From Fragilaria radians (taxonomy: Eukaryota; Bacillariophyta; Fragilariophyceae; Fragilariales; Fragilariaceae), in the NCBI GenBank assembly GCA_900642245.1, contig CAAAJI010000034.1:232716-296715 (forward strand): a stretch of DNA of 64,000 nucleotides, in the 5' to 3' direction. Shown piece by piece: positions 57,559 through 64,000 of the stretch (the stretch's first letter is position 1; each line of letters begins with the position of its first letter). Made by a program: the position numbers and the translations under genes. The notes under the pieces are model-generated. The model searched no databases. It saw only the letters and a program-made list of their open reading frames with translations, and had not been told where the DNA came from.

Positions 57559-59503
57559 ATGGCAAATTTAACAGGAAGCAAACGGAAGGCTAGTGATAGC
57601 CATGCAGGCAAGACCAAGGTAAAGAATCGCAATAATTCATTCAAAAAGGACGATAGCATTATAAGGCAAAGTAAGAGTAAAAAAGGCAAAACTGGAGATT
57701 TCAAACCAAATCCAGTTGACGCAAATGTATCATCATCAGCACAACGTCGGGCTTTGAAAAAAGAAAGACAATCTCATCGGCGTCATGCAGATATAGTTAC
57801 AGAGTCCAAGGAAATCTGGAATCAAATTCGTCAGAAGAGCAATACGAAGGATGATATTGTTCGTCTAATGGGGGAACTCATGACACTATTGTATCACTCG
57901 GAATCAACGTTGTGCGAAATTGCCTTACAGCACGATGCAAGCCGTGTGATTCAGGCTGCAATTCAATTTGCAGATGACTCACAACGCCGTAAGATCTGCC
58001 AGTCCCTTCAGCCAAAAATTGCAGAACTATCCAAAATACCTTATTCTCATTTTTGTGTTTTGAAGCTAATTCAATATGCTCATCGTGATCCCGAGTGCTT
58101 GAAAATGATCGTGAAGGTACGTCTCCATCATCATTATATTTGTATTCCTCTACATTTCGAGAAAGTATCGAAAACTAATCTCAACTTTTTGGTTTGCATA
58201 ACTTCCGTGTGAATCGAAGGCGCTAAAGGGAAACATTGTTTCACTTGCAGTGCATGCTGTAGGATCCCGCGTTGTAGAGCATCTTTTTGAAACTATTCCT
58301 TCAAAGCACACATGTTCCTTACGTCAAGAATTTTATGGTCCACATTTCTCTAAGTTTAGCGATGAATTGATTTTGATGGAACAATCCAAGACCAAGGCGA
58401 CGCCATCGCTACAGAACAATCTAGAACTACATCCTGAAAAGAAGGAATCAACTTGTAGTTTTATGCTCAACAACATTATCCAAAAAGGAATGGATAAAGC
58501 GCTTTTTGGTTATGCATACTTTCAACAATTGTTGAGTGAATACATCGGAGTTGTTGGATATGACAAAGACCTCATATCAAATCTCGTGGATCATACTTTG
58601 CCTTTATTAAGTACTAGAGCTGGGACTCAAGTGGTCTTATATTGCACAGCCTATGGAAACAACAAGGATCGTAAGAAAATTCTCAAAGCATTAAAGGGCT
58701 ACACACGCTCCTCATTGTTACATCGGGATGCTTATTTAGCGATATTGCAAATTATCCTGGTATTGGACGACACCGTATCCGTCTACAAGAGTATATTAAC
58801 TGAGTTATTGACTAAAGATCCCACTAAAGGGGATGAGGAAAATCATCCTTTGTTGGAAATAGCTCTCCATGATCAAGCGTCAAAATTATTCTTCTGCATG
58901 TTTTGTTCCACTCCTGAAGATCGTGCCAAGCTATTGGATCCGTTGGAAGAATCCCTCCTAATTACTGATCCCAAAGTAATGGAACAAGGTGTTGAGATTA
59001 CTACCTCCAAAAAGAATCCAGAGACGCGACGTAAGGAGCTTGCTCAGTATCTCATGAAACCTCTCGAGCAAATGTGTTTGCAGCATTTGGAACAGATTGC
59101 TCGGTCACTGCCGGGTTCTCGTCTTTTACAACTACTGTGTCAAGATGATAATTTCGCATCTGTGAGGAAATCCTTGGTAATGCTTTGCACGGAAGGCGAT
59201 GCGGAAAATGGAAATTTTATCTTGGATGATGCTGTTGCACACTACATCTTCAAGCACATGATCATCAAGAATAAAGAATTTGCTGAGTCATTTGCGGAGG
59301 GCGTGGATATTGAAAAATGCCTCTCAAGCAGTCGTGCGGCATTTGTTCTGGCTGCTTTGTGCAAAGCTCTACCACAAAATAAGTCGTTGCAGCTTATTAC
59401 TAGAAAGAAAGTCCAAGCCTCAATAAAGCGATTGAAGCAGAGCGATCAAACTGCCATCACAGCTGGTTTAGATGCCTTGTTGGAGTCTCTTCCCAAGGCC
59501 TAA
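57559..59503 (+). CDS. PUM6/Puf6-type Pumilio-like nucleolar protein (CPL domain)
   Basis: Two exons (57559-58116 and 58220-59503; 103-bp GT-AG intron, phase 0) give 613 residues, close to the usual ~640 of this family. The N-terminus is Lys/Arg-rich (nuclear/nucleolar signal). From residue ~85 come PUF-like helical repeats: HDASRVIQAAIQFADDSQRR, SHFCVLKLIQYA, GNIVSLAVHAVGSRVVEHLF and NIIQKGMDKALFGYAYFQQL. The second half is helical with ARSLPGSRLLQLLCQDD near the C-terminus, fitting the CPL region. Yeast Puf6 and human PUM6 work in 60S ribosome biogenesis and bind RNA without strong sequence preference. The second exon start at 58220 restores the repeat GNIVSLAVHAVG that a later start would lose. 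Confidence 0.88.
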
Positions 59504-60063
59504 TCAGAGGTCTGTGATTATTTTCCTTTGGTTTAAATCAGTAGTACTTTCTTTCGCCTAAAGTAAAATAGCCTGATAACATTTATAATCGACAATATCT
59601 TGGTGAAAAAAAGTGTCTACCAACCTCTATCCTTTTCACTCCATACATCAAAATGACATTTAGTTGGAATTTCTTTTGCGCATATAATTAGGGGGTGATG
59701 TATAGAATGCATAAATATAACACAAATTAAAGTTTGATGAGTATGTCTTGACATTTCAAACCTGAAGTTTAAAGAAGGAAAGGAGGGCATACCACTTATA
59801 AACGACTGTTCACATGAAACAACCTGAAGTTAAAAGAAGGAAAGGAGGGCAGATCAATCAAAAGCGACTGATTCACATGAAACAAGTTCCAATTTTTATA
59901 TCGAAGTTAAGAACTAGCATTATCGTTAAAGTGTTGACATTCATTAAGGCCTGGGAAGACCTCTCCTTACTCAGCTTGATAACACGTAGAAAATGATTGA
60001 AAAATTGAATTGACTTCATTGAAAATTTGATATAGTTGCGATAGTTTGTTTACGCTCCACTCA
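59504..60063. repeat. Intergenic with a 62-bp tandem duplication
   Basis: 59761-59822 is repeated at 59823-59884 (CCTGAAGTT, GAAGGAAAGGAGGGCA and CACATGAAACAA shared, about 80 percent alike). The open frame at 59814-59996 is made by this repeat and is not supported as a gene. The region separates convergent genes. Confidence 0.7.
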
Positions 60064-61395
60064 TTAGGACTCACATTTTACTTCCCTACTAGATGTGCTT
60101 GATGATACAGATTCTTCATCTAGAGCATCATGCTTTCGTTTTTCTGGAATTTGGATGACCTTTCGATCCAGTCTCGCTTTAGCCTCACGAATGTTCTGTC
60201 GGACTTTCGTTGAGATGGCTTTTTCCGTCACTTCGTACCACCCATATGAATCTCGATCCAGAAATCGTCCTCCTCTGTTCCGAACCCAACTGATCAATTC
60301 ATCAACAATAGCCTTTTTTCCTTCATCGTGAGCATTGAGATAGGCCTCTTGGCGTATTGCAACTTGCTCACGAAAAAGAGCATTATGTTTGTTGGGACCT
60401 GTCCCACGTCCAAAAATGACATCGACATCTTTCTTTTCAAAATACTGCTTTTGTGGAGGGCCCTTGATTAATCGTTGTTTCCTTGCTTTACTTTTTTCAG
60501 AGTCCTGCTTAATCTTTTCAGCGAAGGCCATTACACTTTTCTGAATGGAGTCGGAAGACAATTGCAATACTTGGTTTGAGATGAGAGAAGAAATATGATT
60601 AAAATCATTAGAATTTTCCGACACAGGCATTGTTAATATTGCTTGATTCCCAATTAAATCAGGTGCGTTGCAAATTGGTATAGGTATCCGGGGATATTTA
60701 ACCGTACTTTTGTTGGTATCTCGAGAGTTGGGTTGAGGGCGACTTTTCTTTCTGTCTTTTCCACTTTCTAGTTGAATTTGTTGAACATATGACAACACAG
60801 CTTTCTGTGTGTTTGTCATTTCGTCAGATTTGGAAGGATACTTGGTGATACAGTTTTGTGCTGCATCGCTTACATGTGATTCGTCAGTCATCGATGAGTC
60901 AATGGACACCACGTTTACAGTCTTACTTTCAAAACTCTCCGTAGAAGTCGTCTTCATTTCTCCGTTTAAAGTAGTGTTAGTTGCCGATTGACTTTCGTCT
61001 GTTAATTCCGTACACTTCATCGAGTTATCGTTGTTGGTAGTAGTTTTGCCCAGTCCAGATACACTTATAACAAACTCAATGAAAGCGTCGCTAATATCCT
61101 CTTGCGTTTGTTCAATTACAGGTTTTGTAGCTATATTTGGTAGATTTTTTTCTAATTTTTCACTCTTCAATGTATCCGCAGCTGATAAATCATGTAAGTG
61201 AAGTTCATGGGATGACTTTGTTGATTGTTGTTTTGGGTTTCTGTCGGTGCATAAGTAAACTGCGGAATCATGCGCATCTTCAGATAGTTGTTTCTGAGAT
61301 GTTTTCATTCTATCATCGTTGGGATTCTCATTACTTACAACGTTACAGTTCTGATTAAAGTGCGGAGGAGTTGAGCTCGGAATTGATTTTTCCAT
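60064..61395 (-). CDS. DUF6824-domain protein (diatom family)
   Basis: Single exon, 443 residues. The first ~320 residues are Ser/Thr/Asn-rich and probably disordered. Residues about 325-415 contain KKDVDVIFGRGTGPNKHNAL, then AIVDELISWVRNRGGRFLDR, then TKVRQNIREAKARLD. This matches the DUF6824 domain expanded in diatoms, in which DVxxGRGxxxNxHxGN is the hallmark; the final His-Gly-Asn is altered to His-Asn-Ala here. The C-terminus has a basic stretch (PEKRKHDA). Function unknown; the family is often guessed to be regulatory. Confidence 0.88.
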   Translation of the reverse strand: MEKSIPSSTPPHFNQNCNVVSNENPNDDRMKTSQKQLSEDAHDSAVYLCTDRNPKQQSTKSSHELHLHDLSAADTLKSEKLEKNLPNIATKPVIEQTQEDISDAFIEFVISVSGLGKTTTNNDNSMKCTELTDESQSATNTTLNGEMKTTSTESFESKTVNVVSIDSSMTDESHVSDAAQNCITKYPSKSDEMTNTQKAVLSYVQQIQLESGKDRKKSRPQPNSRDTNKSTVKYPRIPIPICNAPDLIGNQAILTMPVSENSNDFNHISSLISNQVLQLSSDSIQKSVMAFAEKIKQDSEKSKARKQRLIKGPPQKQYFEKKDVDVIFGRGTGPNKHNALFREQVAIRQEAYLNAHDEGKKAIVDELISWVRNRGGRFLDRDSYGWYEVTEKAISTKVRQNIREAKARLDRKVIQIPEKRKHDALDEESVSSSTSSREVKCES

Positions 61396-62449
61396 TTAGT
61401 CTTTTGTTCCCTCGCATTCATTGAGGGATTTCAGTCAACCGTGTATTAGTTACTTGGCAGATTTTCAGTAACACTTACTGAGATAAAAAGGACCTGGATG
61501 TTGCCTATTCATGAATGAAACGCATGTCTTGTTTTCTCCGTCTGCCAGTGAAACGCTACGGAGCAGTATTCCTAAAATTTCACTGGCGGAGAAAATCACT
61601 GGACTGACGGCCAAACCGAGGAAGCCCAATTTTTTGTCATTCGGTAGTTGTCGCTAGCTTTGCTACGCAGATTTGATTGCCATCCATTACGCAGAGTTTT
61701 CATGCCTTACAATATATTGCAACAAAAAATAATTGCATGATTTATCCTTAGCCCCCCCCCCCCCCCACTACCGTACATGATTCTAGCATATTCTGGAATT
61801 AATGTTTTTACAGTTTAATTCGCTATATTTTTACAATAACTACAAAGTATTATCTTCCATTATTCTTCATGTAGAACATGTAGTGGCAAAGGGAATATTC
61901 TTTTTGGAGTTGTAAAGAGTTGCAAGACGTAAGAATTTGAAGGCAAATGCTAGCTTGGGAAAAATGGAAGAGTTTTTTTAACCCTACATCTGCTCGGATG
62001 TTCAGAAAAGGTAGGCTGGGCAAGAATGAAGATCCGGAGGTATGGATTATTAGCTTAGAAGATTTACAAATAATTGGAAATTATGGACTCAAGTATGACA
62101 GATGACCAGTTTATGGTTGAAGTTGTGAATAGAATTAATGTTTTTCTAGTTTAATTTGCTGTGTTTTATTAAAATTATAAAGTGTTATCTTCTATTCTTC
62201 TTAATGTAGAACAAAATTTGTTCAAGTCATATACTTTTTCATGAAATCCGCAACCATCTCACTTGTTAGATAGCATTCAATGTTAAGCAGCTCTTGCCTC
62301 TCAAGTTGCCTAGGGGGTTCCAAATATTTGCTCAGAGCTTAATTTGAAACCCTGTCAAGGTGTACATGCAGAATACACAAATACTACAGTATGACTGAAT
62401 TGAACCGCCCCTAGACCACTAGTGAACTTCCTGATTTATTCACTTAAAC
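61396..62449. other. Intergenic with inverted repeat and possible LTR-related duplicates
   Basis: 61532-61553 and 61578-61596 form an inverted repeat (arm TTTTCTCC...GCCAGTGAAA, 4-base bulge, ~24-base loop) 140-200 bp upstream of the DUF6824 start. A run of 15 C occurs at 61752-61766. 61795-61885 and 62130-62220 are diverged direct repeats (GAATTAATGTTTTT, AGTTTAATT, TTATCTTC, ATGTAGAACA) and resemble 26690-26760, so they may be LTR pieces of the downstream Copia element. Confidence 0.5.
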
Positions 62450-64000
62450 ATAAACTATCCAGCGCTCTTCTTCCAAGCTACCAAATCAATATGCAAAAAT
62501 CAAAAATACTGTAAAAGGGGAGGAAGAAGTTCAAGATGACGCAGACCAGAATTATGGATTTGTTGATGAGTTCCTTGAAGAAGCTTTGAATACCTCCTAC
62601 ATTTATGAAGCTCAACAGGAGACAGATTATGACTATTGGACTTCAGAACATAATGTACATACAAGTATCAGTATACATAATACTTTGTATAATAAGTGCA
62701 TGAATCTTCTTTTCTTACCAGAAAGATATCATGTCAGTATCTTAGATGGTGGTGCTGATACTTGTGTTCTTGGCAAAGGATGGGAGGTACTGTCAATCCA
62801 CAACTCAAGGATGGCAAATGTGGTTGGTTTTGATCATGAAACTGCCATTAAACAGAATCTTCCAATTGTCAGTGCAATTACTGCAATTGACTTACCTAAT
62901 GGACAATCTGTTTTGCGATTAGTACATGAAGGTATATATAATGAAACTTAAGATCACTCATTATTATCAGAGTTTCAATTGAGAGAATTTGGCATAGTCA
63001 TTGATTCTATTTGTCATAGACATGGAGGAACACAACAAATGAATATTAAGGACAGCAATGATAGTGATGTTGTTAAAGTTCCTCTGGATCTTGCTGGCTG
63101 TATGGTCCATTTTAGACACAGATTACCTACTGCTGAGGATATTGCTTTGCTCAAACGGTATTGCTTAACCCAAGGTGATACTCCATGGAACCCATCTGCA
63201 TTTTCTGATCAGATGGCAGAAAGTTTTATCAGCAAGTTATTGACACTGAGAATTACAACACTTGCTTAGATTCTACTACTAAAAGTCTTCCACTTCAATA
63301 TAATGGTCAGAAATTGCCCTTTTATGACCCATCAGACTCACTGATGAATAGTATAAAAGGAAAACCTGCTCATCTAATTTTCCATGCTGATACTGTCCAA
63401 AAGACTAATATTGACAATTCCATCTTAGTAGACACAGATCCTCACTTCAGTAAGGCTCTGCCCAGCAAGATTGATTATGAAAGACTATCACCCTATTTTG
63501 CATTTAGGCCACATGATGTCATACAGCATACACTAAGACAAACAACACAGTTGGCTAAATCTACAATTCATTATCCTATGCAACGTCACCTTAAAAGTTG
63601 GTATCAAATGTTACGGCATAAGCGGTTAAATGAAGTTATTGCCACAGATACATACTTTTCTAGTGTAAAGTCCATTGAAGGATACTACTGTGCACAAGTG
63701 TTCTTTGGCATGACTTCTAAAATGTTGTATGTTGCAGGAATGAAGACTGAATCAGGATTCCCAGATGTCTATCTTGACTTTATCCGGCAACACGGTATAC
63801 CATCTGCACTCAGAAGAGATAATGCCAAATCTGAAATGAGCCACATTGTTCGTCAAATCCATAGAGATCTAGTCATTGCTGATAAATGGACAGAACCACA
63901 TAGCCCATGGCAGAATCTTGCAGAACTAAATTGTGTCAAATACCTAAAGTCACATGCTCAAGTATTATTAGACAGGACTGGAGCACCTGATACATTGTGC
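62450..64000 (+). pseudogene. Copia polyprotein, 5' half, one stop and one frameshift, runs off the window
   Basis: Opens near 62480 (KLPNQYAKIKNTVKGEEE). An aspartic protease box SILDGGADTCVLGKGWEV follows at about 62735-62790. An in-frame TAA at 62949 (between EGIYNET and DHSLLSEFQLREFG) and a frameshift near 63230 interrupt the frame. The integrase follows in one open frame to the window edge: zinc-binding region (HYPMQRHLKSWYQMLRHKRL), then core residues in VIATDTYFSSVKSIEG, SALRRDNAKSEMS and SPWQNLAELN. The relative intactness compared with the other Copia pieces suggests a younger insertion. Confidence 0.85.

Noticed and set aside
59814..59996. 60-codon open frame
   Set aside because: Created by the 62-bp tandem duplication, with no motif.
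61752..61766. Run of 15 C as a functional element
   Set aside because: Homopolymer in intergenic DNA, length probably unreliable in the assembly.

Overview
This window looks like nuclear DNA of a diatom or close stramenopile relative. It is AT-rich, and its genes have short GT-AG introns. The diagnostic features are a secreted gametolysin-type (M11) protease with a Pro/Thr linker and a Cys-rich tail, a DUF6824 protein (DVIFGRGTGPNKHNA motif), a small protein with a signal peptide followed by an ASAF-type plastid-targeting motif, and diatom-style Copia polyproteins. The species cannot be fixed from sequence alone. Assembly gaps (runs of N) lie at 6245-6995, 24839-25131 and 40089-40108.

Layout. 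1-10.5 kb: an LTR-like fragment, a 1.1 kb dispersed repeat (540-1679, repeated at 7385-8515), secreted M11 protease copy A (minus strand), a hAT transposon with a perfect 8-bp target duplication (4808-7363) and a shrunken Copia element. 10.5-20.3 kb: SKP1 and a GRIP-domain golgin. 20.3-31.2 kb: a repeat-rich block with a third M11 copy split by a Ty3/gypsy element, decayed Copia pieces and a second gypsy remnant. 31.2-33.4 kb: intact M11 protease copy B (plus strand), inverted relative to copy A. 33.4-36.4 kb: repeats carrying a broken gene fragment and a Copia remnant. 36.4-37.9 kb: a Sec14/CRAL-TRIO-GOLD protein. 38.2-42.9 kb: two direct copies of a ~1.85 kb non-coding repeat. 43.4-61.4 kb: the gene-rich part, with a small plastid-targeted membrane protein, the bifunctional fructose-2,6-bisphosphate enzyme, a lipoyl-like protein lacking the acceptor lysine, exocyst Sec6, a CREST-like membrane protein, a PUM6/Puf6-type nucleolar protein and the DUF6824 protein. 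62.4-64 kb: the start of a Copia polyprotein that runs off the window.

The host genes are unrelated housekeeping functions (ubiquitin ligase adaptor, Golgi tether, lipid transfer, glycolytic control, exocytosis, ribosome biogenesis). They are monocistronic and I see no operon-like logic. The most distinctive local story is the M11 protease family: two intact inverted copies about 27 kb apart plus a third copy split by a retrotransposon, all within a transposon-dense stretch. Exon boundaries below were inferred by eye from reading-frame continuity and GT/AG sites; for the two M11 genes they were cross-checked between copies.
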